Positions 1-6,938 of a stretch of 64,000 bases of DNA are shown piece by piece. Positions within the stretch are counted from its first letter, which is position 1, and every line of letters starts with the position of its first letter. Under the pieces are notes generated by a model that saw nothing but the letters and a program-made list of their open reading frames with translations, was not told the DNA's origin and did no database searches. Source of the stretch: an uncultured Lactobacillus sp. Lineage in GTDB: Bacteria > Bacillota > Bacilli > Lactobacillales > Lactobacillaceae. The stretch lies in assembly GCA_937874185.1 (NCBI GenBank), contig CALNAK010000021.1, positions 124,001 to 188,000 of the forward strand. The letters run 5' to 3'. Position numbers and translations under genes: made by a program.

Positions 1-1011
1 AGGTAGACCGAATAGAATAGGTTCATTAATATTGAATAGAGCCGGTCCAGCAACAAGTTTACCTAATGTCTTTAGTTCCTTACTCTTAGAAGCAAAAGCT
101 AGAAGCATAGCTAAACCGATTGTGGCACCAGAACCACCCATGTGAACGAAGTTATCGAAGAATGATGTTGTAACGATATTTGGTAGTGCTTTACCAGCAG
201 TAAAGGCTGCGTGGTTTTGGTTCAAAGCAGTTAACCAGATAGGCATCATAACACCAGAAACAACGTTGGCACCGTGAATACCGAATACCCATAGGAATGA
301 GATCAAGAATTCAGCAACTAAAGCACCAGGCAATGTGTTACTCAAGTGACCTAGTGGTGCTGCCAAGAAGAATGTGATGATGTTTGGAATACTTTGCATT
401 GGTGTTGCTTCAACACCGATACGAATTACCCATACAAGAGCTAAAACAATGAAACCTGGGAACAAAGCAGCAAATGAGTTACTTACTGCTGGTGGAACTG
501 TATCAGGCATCTTGATTGTCCAGTTCTTGTGAACCATCCAAACATAGAAGTCGGTGATAAACAAACCAACAATAATAGCTGTAAATAAACCAGCTGAATC
601 TAATTGTGTTAGTGGAACCCACAATGCACCAGCTTTATCTGTCTTCAAAGGAATAGTTAGGATGAAAGCACCCAATGAAACGATTGAAGCAGAAATTGGA
701 TCAACCTTATAACTCTTAGCCAAGTTATAAGAAATACCGATAACGGCAATTAGTCCCATAATATGGAACGATGCGTTAGTTGGATATTGTAAAACAGTTG
801 CCCAGTTCTTACCAAAGATACCAGCCATAAAGTCTAGATAGGCTTGAATTGGAAATTGTGCGATAATCATGAACAATGAACCAATGATGATCATTGGAAC
901 AGCTAATGTCATACCATCACGCAATGCAATCAAATGACGAGAAGAAGCAAGTTTACCGGCAAGTGGAATTAACTTGTCATTTACGAAACTGCCAGATTTC
1001 TTTTCAGCCAT
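1..1011 (-). CDS. celB: PTS lactose/cellobiose-family EIIC permease (partial, 3' end outside window)
   Basis: This is the membrane permease subunit of a beta-glucoside/cellobiose phosphotransferase system, which imports the sugar while EIIB phosphorylates it. The 337 codons in the window start with MAEKKSGSFVNDKLIPLAGK and continue as a series of hydrophobic segments with the family's typical motifs, such as SRHLIALRDGMT near residue 27 and HGANVVSGVMMPIW near residue 245. EIIC proteins of this family usually have about 430-450 residues, so roughly 100 C-terminal residues are missing at the window edge. The ATG at 1011 is preceded by a clear GAGGGGG ribosome binding site. It lies downstream of an RpiR-type regulator, two GH1 genes, EIIA and EIIB on the same strand, so the parts of one complete PTS are spread over 6 kb. 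Cellobiose as substrate is inferred from family and neighbours. Confidence 0.92.
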   Translation of the reverse strand, partial: MAEKKSGSFVNDKLIPLAGKLASSRHLIALRDGMTLAVPMIIIGSLFMIIAQFPIQAYLDFMAGIFGKNWATVLQYPTNASFHIMGLIAVIGISYNLAKSYKVDPISASIVSLGAFILTIPLKTDKAGALWVPLTQLDSAGLFTAIIVGLFITDFYVWMVHKNWTIKMPDTVPPAVSNSFAALFPGFIVLALVWVIRIGVEATPMQSIPNIITFFLAAPLGHLSNTLPGALVAEFLISFLWVFGIHGANVVSGVMMPIWLTALNQNHAAFTAGKALPNIVTTSFFDNFVHMGGSGATIGLAMLLAFASKSKELKTLGKLVAGPALFNINEPILFGLP

Positions 1012-1059
1012 GTGCAAAACCCCCTCAAAATATAAAATAAGTTACTAAGCAGAAACACT

Positions 1060-1073
1060 GTTATCCGCTTACA
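1060..1073 (-). promoter_or_regulatory. Candidate cre (CcpA) site upstream of EIIC
   Basis: Read on the minus strand, TGTAAGCGGATAAC matches the cre consensus TGNAARCGNWWNCA except for the last two bases. It lies about 50 bp upstream of the EIIC start, where carbon catabolite repression of a PTS gene would be expected. This is a sequence match only; no convincing -35/-10 pair was found next to it. Confidence 0.4.
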
Positions 1074-1140
1074 AGTACTGTTGTAACCCTTTTCATTGAA
1101 ATGTATATGTTTTTATAAAAGAAATAATAATTTAACAAAT

Positions 1141-1170
1141 AAAAAACACGTTACTAATCCGTAACATGTT
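1141..1170 (-). terminator. Intrinsic terminator of the rpiR-type gene, overlapping its stop codon
   Basis: A hairpin with arms AACATGTTAC and GTAACGTGTT (minus strand, one mismatch, 6-nt loop) is followed by a T run. The TAG stop codon of the regulator lies inside the hairpin. It separates the regulator from the EIIC gene, which therefore probably has its own promoter. Confidence 0.7.
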
Positions 1171-1927
1171 CCGTAAATCTATTATCAATTTGGTCTACCA
1201 TCTTATGGTACGCACAGTTAGAGATTTGTTCCAAGGTGTAAACAATCGGCACTTGAGTTGTGACATTAATATGACCTTTTCTATTCTGTGGAGTGTCATA
1301 TGAGATAGAAAAATCGGTAATTTGGTTCAAAACTGAATAAGAATTAGAAGTTAAGGCAATTGTTTCTGCCCCATTCTTCTTATAATATCTAGCTTGTTCC
1401 AAAACTTGATCAGTTTCTCCGGAAATAGAAACAAGGACTAACAAAGTCTTAGTAAAATCACGATCAGAGAATGGTTCCGGTTGGAATGGATCAATTATTG
1501 GCAATGAATAGATTCCATAACTAGACAAGATACTAGCGCCATACTGGGCTATGCGTCCACTATTACCTACTCCAAAGAACAATACCAAGTCGGCCGCATT
1601 TATCATATCAGCTGCTTGATCGATTTTATTATCGAAAGGTTCCTCATCGGCTACTAACTGAAAGAAGTTCTTGATAGGCTCCATACTTGGATCTTGTTGT
1701 GACTTAGCAGGCTGTTTAAGACTCTGTTTCAACGCAAACTTAAATTCTGAGAAACCACTATAATCCATTTTCTTAAGAAATCTCAAAATAGTTGTTGTCG
1801 AAACGTGGGCTGCGTTAGCCATCTCACGAATAGTCATGTTTTGAACTTCTTTAGTGTGACCGATAATATACTTGTAGACAATCAATTCTAATCGATTCAA
1901 TTCATGAACTTTTTGATATGGAAACAT
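1154..1927 (-). CDS. RpiR/MurR-family transcriptional regulator of the beta-glucoside locus
   Basis: This 257-residue protein has the RpiR layout: an N-terminal helix-turn-helix domain (about residues 1-75, with the recognition segment VSTTTILRFLKKMDYSGF at 42-59) and a C-terminal SIS sugar-phosphate-binding domain (about 100-240, with LVLFFGVGNSGRIAQYG at 114-130 and LLVLVSISGETDQV at 162-175). Such proteins sense a phosphosugar and repress or activate nearby sugar genes. The start is supported by AAAGGAGG ahead of the ATG. It sits between the GH1 genes and EIIC on the same strand, flanked by terminators on both sides, so it is probably its own transcription unit. A perfect palindrome overlaps the spacer of its presumed promoter, which suggests autoregulation. 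Control of the PTS/GH1 genes is inferred from position. Confidence 0.93.
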   Translation of the reverse strand: MFPYQKVHELNRLELIVYKYIIGHTKEVQNMTIREMANAAHVSTTTILRFLKKMDYSGFSEFKFALKQSLKQPAKSQQDPSMEPIKNFFQLVADEEPFDNKIDQAADMINAADLVLFFGVGNSGRIAQYGASILSSYGIYSLPIIDPFQPEPFSDRDFTKTLLVLVSISGETDQVLEQARYYKKNGAETIALTSNSYSVLNQITDFSISYDTPQNRKGHINVTTQVPIVYTLEQISNCAYHKMVDQIDNRFTEHVTD

Positions 1928-1979
1928 AATTTTTACCTCCTTTATGATTGGTCTATATCCTTTTTGAAATAACTCTTTT

Positions 1980-2002
1980 ATTATACATGTAACAAATTAC
2001 AT
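1980..2002 (-). promoter_or_regulatory. Candidate promoter -10 plus palindromic operator for the rpiR-type gene
   Basis: On the minus strand a TATAAT box (1980-1985) is directly preceded by the palindrome ATGTAATTTGTTACAT (1987-2002; 6-bp perfect arms, 4-nt centre). No strong -35 is visible. A repressor bound to the palindrome would cover the promoter spacer, so self-repression by the RpiR-type protein is a reasonable inference. Confidence 0.45.
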
Positions 2003-2006
2003 AATC

Positions 2007-2058
2007 TAAAAAAATAAGCTAAGACAAAACGATTTAGTTTTTGTCTCAGCTTATTTTA
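2007..2058 (-). terminator. Strong intrinsic terminator after the GH1 genes
   Basis: The arms AAAATAAGCTGAGACAAAA and TTTTGTCTTAGCTTATTTT (minus strand, one G-U pair) form a stem of about 19 bp followed by T residues. It closes the EIIA-GH1-GH1 transcript. Confidence 0.85.
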
Positions 2059-2064
2059 ATTGAT

Positions 2065-3522
2065 TCAGTCTAATTCGGATCCGTTTGAACGGATAACCTT
2101 TTGATACCAATAGAATGAATCTTTCTTTGAACGTTTAAGTGTTCCATTACCTTCATCATCTTTATCAACATAGATGAAACCGTAACGTTTAGACATTTGT
2201 CCCGTTCCAGCAGAAACTAAATCAATGCAGCCCCATGGTGTGTAACCCATAAGATCTACCCCATCTTCGTTAACCGCCTTAATCATTTGTTCAACATGAG
2301 CACGTAGATAGTCAACACGGTAGTCATCATGGATGCTTCCATCTGATTCAACTTTATCGTATGCACCAAAACCATTTTCAACAATCATAACTGGCTTGTG
2401 ATAGTGTTCTGTCAACCAATTCATTGAATATCTCAATCCAATAGGATCAACTGGCCAGCCCCAATCATTATATTTAAGGTTAGGATTCTTAACCGCTTCA
2501 CGGTCACCAATAAATTTAAATTCTGGATTGTCATCACTATATTTAACAGTCATTGAGTTGTAATAACTGAATCCAACATAGTCAACTGTTCCTTCACGTA
2601 AAACAACACGATCTTCTTCAGTAATATCTGGTCTCAAGTCATGATTCTTGAAGTATGCTTCCATACCAACAGGATATTCACCAAGAGCTTGAACATCAGC
2701 CCACCAATAACGTCTTTGCATAGCCTTTTCAGCTAACAAGATATCCTTAGGATCTGATGATGCTGGATAAACTGGAGTGAAGTTGACCATATTACCAATT
2801 TCAAAGTCAGGATTAATCTTGTGACCAATCTTAACTGCTAAGGCACTAGCAACAACTTCATAATGTGAGGCTTGATACATCAAAGCTTCACGTTCGTCTT
2901 CGGATTCATTATCTCTAAAAATCAAACCAGAATCAGTAGCGATTGAGAAATCGTTTGTGAATGTTGTTTGGTTATTGATTTCATTAAATGTCATCCAATA
3001 CTTAACCTTATCTTTGTAACGTTTGAAACAAACTGTAGCGAATTTAACAAAGAAGTCGATGACTTTTCTGTTTCTCCAGCCACCGTATTCAGTTACTAAA
3101 TGATATGGCATTTCAAAATGTGACAATGTGATAACTGGTTCGATACCATACTTCAAGCATTCGTCGAACATGTCATCATAAAATTTCAAACCTGCTTCAT
3201 TAGGTTCTGCTTCATCACCGTTTGGAAAAATTCTTGTCCAAGCAATTGATGTTCTAAAACATTTGAAACCCATTTCAGCAAATAATTTAATGTCACCTTT
3301 GTATTGGTGATAAAAATCAATAGCTTCATGATTAGGATAGTTTTTACCGGCAACGATACCGTCAGTAATTTCACGATTCTTTTGATAAGCACCAGCGGTC
3401 ATAATATCTGAGACACTAGTACCCTTTCCATCAACATTCCATGCACCTTCAAGTTGGTTAGCTGCAACAGCGCCACCCCAAAGAAAATCTTTTCTCAAAC
3501 CACTTTTTGTTACTTCAGTCAT
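2065..3522 (-). CDS. Glycoside hydrolase family 1, 6-phospho-beta-glucosidase (copy 1)
   Basis: This 485-residue cytoplasmic enzyme hydrolyses PTS-imported 6-phospho-beta-glucosides such as cellobiose-6-phosphate. The GH1 acid/base is in TFNEIN (E181) and the nucleophile in IVENGFG (E382). The phosphate-binding signature of the 6-phospho subgroup is present in SAGTGQMSKRYGFIYVD (S438, K445, Y447). Length and N-terminus (KDFLWGGAVAANQLEG) are normal for the family. The ATG is preceded by GTGAGG. It follows a second GH1 gene by only 27 bp, and the two proteins share long near-identical blocks, for example in residues 78-150, indicating tandem duplication. It is the last gene before a strong terminator. 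Exact sugar specificity cannot be read from the sequence. Confidence 0.95.
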   Translation of the reverse strand: MTEVTKSGLRKDFLWGGAVAANQLEGAWNVDGKGTSVSDIMTAGAYQKNREITDGIVAGKNYPNHEAIDFYHQYKGDIKLFAEMGFKCFRTSIAWTRIFPNGDEAEPNEAGLKFYDDMFDECLKYGIEPVITLSHFEMPYHLVTEYGGWRNRKVIDFFVKFATVCFKRYKDKVKYWMTFNEINNQTTFTNDFSIATDSGLIFRDNESEDEREALMYQASHYEVVASALAVKIGHKINPDFEIGNMVNFTPVYPASSDPKDILLAEKAMQRRYWWADVQALGEYPVGMEAYFKNHDLRPDITEEDRVVLREGTVDYVGFSYYNSMTVKYSDDNPEFKFIGDREAVKNPNLKYNDWGWPVDPIGLRYSMNWLTEHYHKPVMIVENGFGAYDKVESDGSIHDDYRVDYLRAHVEQMIKAVNEDGVDLMGYTPWGCIDLVSAGTGQMSKRYGFIYVDKDDEGNGTLKRSKKDSFYWYQKVIRSNGSELD

Positions 3523-3549
3523 ATAAAAACCTCACTTACCTTATATGTC

Positions 3550-4995
3550 TTATTCGTCTATATCTTTACCATTTGATGCGATTACTTTCTTATACCAAGC
3601 GAATGAATCCTTCTTATAGCGTTTGAGACTACCATGACCCTCATCATCTTCGTCTACATAAATCATGCCGTAACGTTTCTTCATTTCACCAGTACTTGCG
3701 GAAACCAAATCAATATGGCCCCAAGGTGTGTAACCGATCAAATCAACACCGTCTTCTTTGACAGCTTTTTCCATTTGTAAAATATGATCATGGAAGTATG
3801 AAATGCGGTAATCATCATGAATACTGTGATCATCTTCCAATTTGTCATATGCGCCAAATCCATTTTCAACAATGAATAATGGTTTGTGCCAACGAGTTGT
3901 CATCCAGTTCATCGCATAACGAAGTCCAACTGGATCAATTTGCCAACCCCAGTCTGATTTCTCAACGTATGGGTTAGAAACAAGATCGTTATGTTCATCA
4001 TAGTCAAAGTGAGTTTCCCCATCTTTAGCTTGTGTTGTAAATGACATGTAATAACTGAATCCAACATAATCGACTGTTCCAGCCTTAATAGTTGCCAAAT
4101 CAGCAGCGGTAATATCAAGATCATAACCTTTACGGTCCCAATACTTTTCAATCCATTCAGGATAGAAACCAAGTGCTTGCACATCACCAAAGTAATAGCG
4201 ATATTGCATTGCACGTTCTGCCTTCATAATGTCGGCTGGCTTAGATGTTAATGGATAAACCGGACACATAGCAATCATTGAGCCAACTTTTAGACTTGGG
4301 TCAATCTTGTGGGCAATTTGAACTGCTCTAGCACTGGCAACAAATTCAAAATGCGCAGCTTGGAACATTTTCTTTTCCCAATTATCATCCTTGCCTAATT
4401 GCAAACCAGAATCTTGAAGTAATGGATGTCCATCACGCCAATCAGCTTGGTTATTGATCTCATTAAATGTCATCCAATACTTAACTTTATCCTTGTAACG
4501 TCTGAAACAAACTTCAGCAAATCGATCAAAGAATCCAATCAACTTACGATTGCTCCAACCACCATATTCTTTTACCAAATGATATGGCATTTCGAAATGT
4601 GACAAAGTAATTACTGGTTGAATGCCATATTTAAGACATTCGTCGAACATATCATCATAAAATTTTAATCCTGCTTCATTAGGTTCTGTTTCATCACCAT
4701 TTGGAAAGATTCTTGTCCAAGCGATTGATGTTCTGAAACATTTCAAACCCATTTCAGCAAACAATTTGATGTCTTCTGGATACTTGTGATAGAAGTCATT
4801 ACCCCAATGATTAGGATAAATTTCTCCATCCTTGACACCATCTGTAACTCGTCTAGCAACTCCTTTAGAACCAGCAGTCATGACATCAGCAATACTTACA
4901 CCTTTGCCGCCTTCATTCCAGCCACCTTCTAATTGATGTGCTGCAACGGCGCCACCCCAAAGGAAACCTTTGGGCATTTGAATTCCTTCACTCAT
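3550..4995 (-). CDS. Glycoside hydrolase family 1, 6-phospho-beta-glucosidase (copy 2)
   Basis: This 481-residue GH1 enzyme is paralogous to the next gene downstream. Catalytic residues are intact: acid/base in TFNEIN (E179) and nucleophile in IVENGFG (E377), followed by the phosphate-binding region GEMKKRYGMIYVD. It is preceded by AAGGAG and starts 6 bp after the EIIA stop, so EIIA and both GH1 genes form one transcript. The copies differ most between residues 180 and 350, which forms much of the aglycone side of the pocket in GH1 enzymes, so they may prefer different phospho-glucosides; that difference in specificity is inference. Confidence 0.95.
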   Translation of the reverse strand: MSEGIQMPKGFLWGGAVAAHQLEGGWNEGGKGVSIADVMTAGSKGVARRVTDGVKDGEIYPNHWGNDFYHKYPEDIKLFAEMGLKCFRTSIAWTRIFPNGDETEPNEAGLKFYDDMFDECLKYGIQPVITLSHFEMPYHLVKEYGGWSNRKLIGFFDRFAEVCFRRYKDKVKYWMTFNEINNQADWRDGHPLLQDSGLQLGKDDNWEKKMFQAAHFEFVASARAVQIAHKIDPSLKVGSMIAMCPVYPLTSKPADIMKAERAMQYRYYFGDVQALGFYPEWIEKYWDRKGYDLDITAADLATIKAGTVDYVGFSYYMSFTTQAKDGETHFDYDEHNDLVSNPYVEKSDWGWQIDPVGLRYAMNWMTTRWHKPLFIVENGFGAYDKLEDDHSIHDDYRISYFHDHILQMEKAVKEDGVDLIGYTPWGHIDLVSASTGEMKKRYGMIYVDEDDEGHGSLKRYKKDSFAWYKKVIASNGKDIDE

Positions 4996-5001
4996 TAAAA
5001 T

Positions 5002-5337
5002 CTAGTCTCCTTCTTTAGCAAGTCTCTTGTACAAATCAACGATTTCTCCAGCCAAATCTCTAAATGTAATAGCATTCATGATGTGATCTTGTGAGTGAAC
5101 CATCAATAAAGTAACTTTAGCATGTTCACCATTTGCTTCTTTAGTTAACATACCTGTTTGTGAGTTGTGAGCTTCAACTAAGAATCCATCTGATTCCTTA
5201 AGTTTTTGGTCAGCAACTGTAAAATGACCCTTCTTTGCAGCATTGATTGCTTCAAATGCTGAACTCTTGGCATTACCACCATTGATGATTAGTGCCATTA
5301 CTGTTTGTAAATCTTCGTCATGTTTCTCTTCTGCCAT
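5002..5337 (-). CDS. PTS lactose/cellobiose-family EIIA
   Basis: This small cytoplasmic phosphocarrier passes phosphate from HPr to EIIB. The 111-residue protein has the all-helical EIIA-Lac layout and the active-site histidine in LLMVHSQDHIMNA (H81). I chose the ATG at 5337 over an in-frame ATG 15 bp upstream, because AGGAG lies 7 nt before the 5337 ATG and actually overlaps the upstream candidate. It is cotranscribed with the two GH1 genes. A terminator-like hairpin and a cre-like site separate it from the EIIB gene upstream, so EIIA and EIIB need not be made in equal amounts. Confidence 0.95.
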   Translation of the reverse strand: MAEEKHDEDLQTVMALIINGGNAKSSAFEAINAAKKGHFTVADQKLKESDGFLVEAHNSQTGMLTKEANGEHAKVTLLMVHSQDHIMNAITFRDLAGEIVDLYKRLAKEGD

Positions 5338-5365
5338 GATAATTCTCCTCATTAATATCCTTTTA

Positions 5366-5379
5366 TTAAAGCGCTTACT
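5366..5379 (-). promoter_or_regulatory. Candidate cre site between EIIB and EIIA
   Basis: TTAAAGCGCTTACT matches the cre consensus with two mismatches in either orientation and has a symmetric AAGCGCTT core. It lies just upstream of the EIIA ribosome binding site, suited to a CcpA roadblock on the EIIA-GH1 transcript. Confidence 0.45.
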
Positions 5380-5396
5380 TTGCTTTTAAAAAAACG

Positions 5397-5423
5397 AAAA
5401 GGGTGCTATTTATGCGCCCTTTT
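5397..5423. terminator. Intercistronic terminator/attenuator hairpin between EIIB and EIIA
   Basis: The arms AAAAGGGCGC and GCACCCTTTT (minus strand, 7-nt loop) are followed by CGTTTTTTT. The stem has T-rich flanks on both strands. Because it lies between EIIB and EIIA within a presumed operon, it would lower expression of EIIA and the GH1 genes relative to EIIB. Confidence 0.65.
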
Positions 5424-5447
5424 TTTTGTTTATTTAATGAAAATTGA

Positions 5448-5756
5448 TTAGTCAATAAGTTTTAGAGCTTCTTGAAGAACCTTTTCACCATTCATCATTC
5501 CGTAGTCTTGCATGTTGATAACTTCAACAGGAATGCTTAACTTATCTTTAAATTGTCCTTCAAGATATCTAACTTGAGGTCCAAGCATCAATACGTCAGG
5601 ATGTTTTTCTTCCAATTTTGCATCTGCATCAGCAGCAGCAGTAGCAAAGATTTCTGCATCTACTCCATCACTCTCAGCAGCCTTTTGCATTTTTGAAACT
5701 AGTAAACTTGTTGACATACCTGCTGCACAACACAACATAATTGTTTTTTCTGCCAT
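5448..5756 (-). CDS. PTS lactose/cellobiose-family EIIB
   Basis: This 102-residue cytoplasmic component carries the phosphocysteine that phosphorylates the incoming sugar. The signature CAAGMSTSLLVSKM is at the N-terminus, with C10 as the expected phosphorylated residue, and the length is typical of the family. AAGAGGGG precedes the ATG. It is the first gene of the locus after a strong promoter (5840-5868) that carries two overlapping cre-like sites just downstream of its start point, so it is probably glucose-repressed. Confidence 0.95.
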   Translation of the reverse strand: MAEKTIMLCCAAGMSTSLLVSKMQKAAESDGVDAEIFATAAADADAKLEEKHPDVLMLGPQVRYLEGQFKDKLSIPVEVINMQDYGMMNGEKVLQEALKLID

Positions 5757-5800
5757 AATAGAATACCCCTCTTAAATTAAAATATTTATTTGTTTTTTGT

Positions 5801-5827
5801 TTAAAACGTTTACTTAAAACGCTTTCA
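5801..5827 (-). promoter_or_regulatory. Tandem candidate cre (CcpA) sites at the EIIB promoter
   Basis: Two cre-like sites share one base: TTAAAACGTTTACT (5801-5814, two mismatches) and TTAAAACGCTTTCA (5814-5827, one mismatch to TGNAARCGNWWNCA). They lie about 10-40 bp downstream of the -10 box, the standard position for CcpA repression. Confidence 0.65.
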
Positions 5828-5839
5828 TTGAACAAGTAA

Positions 5840-5868
5840 ATTGTATAACTAGTCCCAAAATTTATCAA
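5840..5868 (-). promoter_or_regulatory. Sigma-A promoter of the beta-glucoside PTS operon
   Basis: TTGATA and TACAAT are separated by exactly 17 bp on the minus strand, upstream of EIIB and immediately followed by the tandem cre-like sites. No other equally good promoter is visible in this intergenic region. Confidence 0.75.
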
Positions 5869-5979
5869 GATGTTTTTAACAAAAAACACATTAAAATTAT
5901 AAAAGCCTATAACGACAGTCCTCATGCTCTCATCACTAGACTTTCAACCAGTAATCTGCATGTAACAAATCCTTAAAAG

Positions 5980-6014
5980 CAAAAAAAATCCGTCAATTCA
6001 ACTAGAATTAACGG
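5980..6014 (-). terminator. Intrinsic terminator of the first Cof-type phosphatase gene
   Basis: The minus-strand arms CCGTTAATTC and GAATTGACGG (10 bp with one G-U pair, 5-nt loop) are followed by ATTTTTTTT. Confidence 0.85.
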
Positions 6015-6036
6015 AATTTCTTTGCTTTTACATTAT

Positions 6037-6858
6037 TTAATCAAATTCTTTATTCAAAACTCGTTTTATCATGGCAGCGACGCCATCTTGATTATTAGTT
6101 ATCGTTGTATTCCATGCAACATCTTTCACGCGTTCAATTGCGTTTTCCATAGCAACCCCATAGCCAACTTCTTTGATCATATCTAAATCATTACCATAAT
6201 CTCCAAAGCACATAAAGTTAGTCATTGGTATTTTCTCAAACTCTGAAATATGTTGTAAGGCAGACAATTTTGTAATATCTTGACCATTAATTTCAAAATA
6301 GTCTGTTCCCGAACGACTAATCGTAATTGGTAATGAGGTAAAAGATTCCAGCTTCTTCTGTAATTCGTTCAACCGACTTGGAGGACAACTGAAACAAACC
6401 TTATAAATATCCAGATGTTCTTGATCATTAAGTTTCATTAAATCACTGACTGAATGTTCTCGATTATGATGACGACTCATCCCTTCAAAATATGTATTCC
6501 AATTATGATTTGGATCATAGATATAAGTATCATTTAATCCATCCAAAACAACCTTGAAATTGCTAAATTCTGAACGTTTAAGTATTTCATCAACGATATC
6601 GTGATCCATTGGTGCATCAACGATTCGGTTTCCCTTGGGATCAACCACGACAGCACCATTCAGAACCACACGATATCCAGGAACTTTTAAATCTTTTTCA
6701 AAAAATTTATTAACAGAATGTAATGTTCTGCCTGAACAAATAGCAAAGACAATTCCAGAATTGACTGCATCACGAATAGCCTGTGCATTGCCACTAGAAA
6801 TTTGACTATAACTATTCAATAATGTTCCATCTAAGTCAGTTCCAATAAAATCAATCAT
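6037..6858 (-). CDS. Cof-type HAD-superfamily hydrolase
   Basis: This 273-residue protein is a member of the Cof/YidA branch of HAD phosphatases, which dephosphorylate sugar phosphates, nucleotides or flavin precursors. Motif I is DLDGTLL (D8 nucleophile, D10 acid/base), motif II is near AICSGRT, and motif IV is GDYGNDLDMI. A type-IIB cap domain lies between them, as expected for the family. It is a single gene with its own terminator, upstream of the PTS locus. Its substrate cannot be read from the sequence; a link to sugar metabolism is only suggested by position. Confidence 0.9.
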   Translation of the reverse strand: MIDFIGTDLDGTLLNSYSQISSGNAQAIRDAVNSGIVFAICSGRTLHSVNKFFEKDLKVPGYRVVLNGAVVVDPKGNRIVDAPMDHDIVDEILKRSEFSNFKVVLDGLNDTYIYDPNHNWNTYFEGMSRHHNREHSVSDLMKLNDQEHLDIYKVCFSCPPSRLNELQKKLESFTSLPITISRSGTDYFEINGQDITKLSALQHISEFEKIPMTNFMCFGDYGNDLDMIKEVGYGVAMENAIERVKDVAWNTTITNNQDGVAAMIKRVLNKEFD

Positions 6859-6938
6859 TAGTTTAGTAACCCCTTACATAAAATTCGATTACATTAATAA
6901 TACGACACTGTTTTGTAAAAAAGAAGTCCTTTTAGCAA

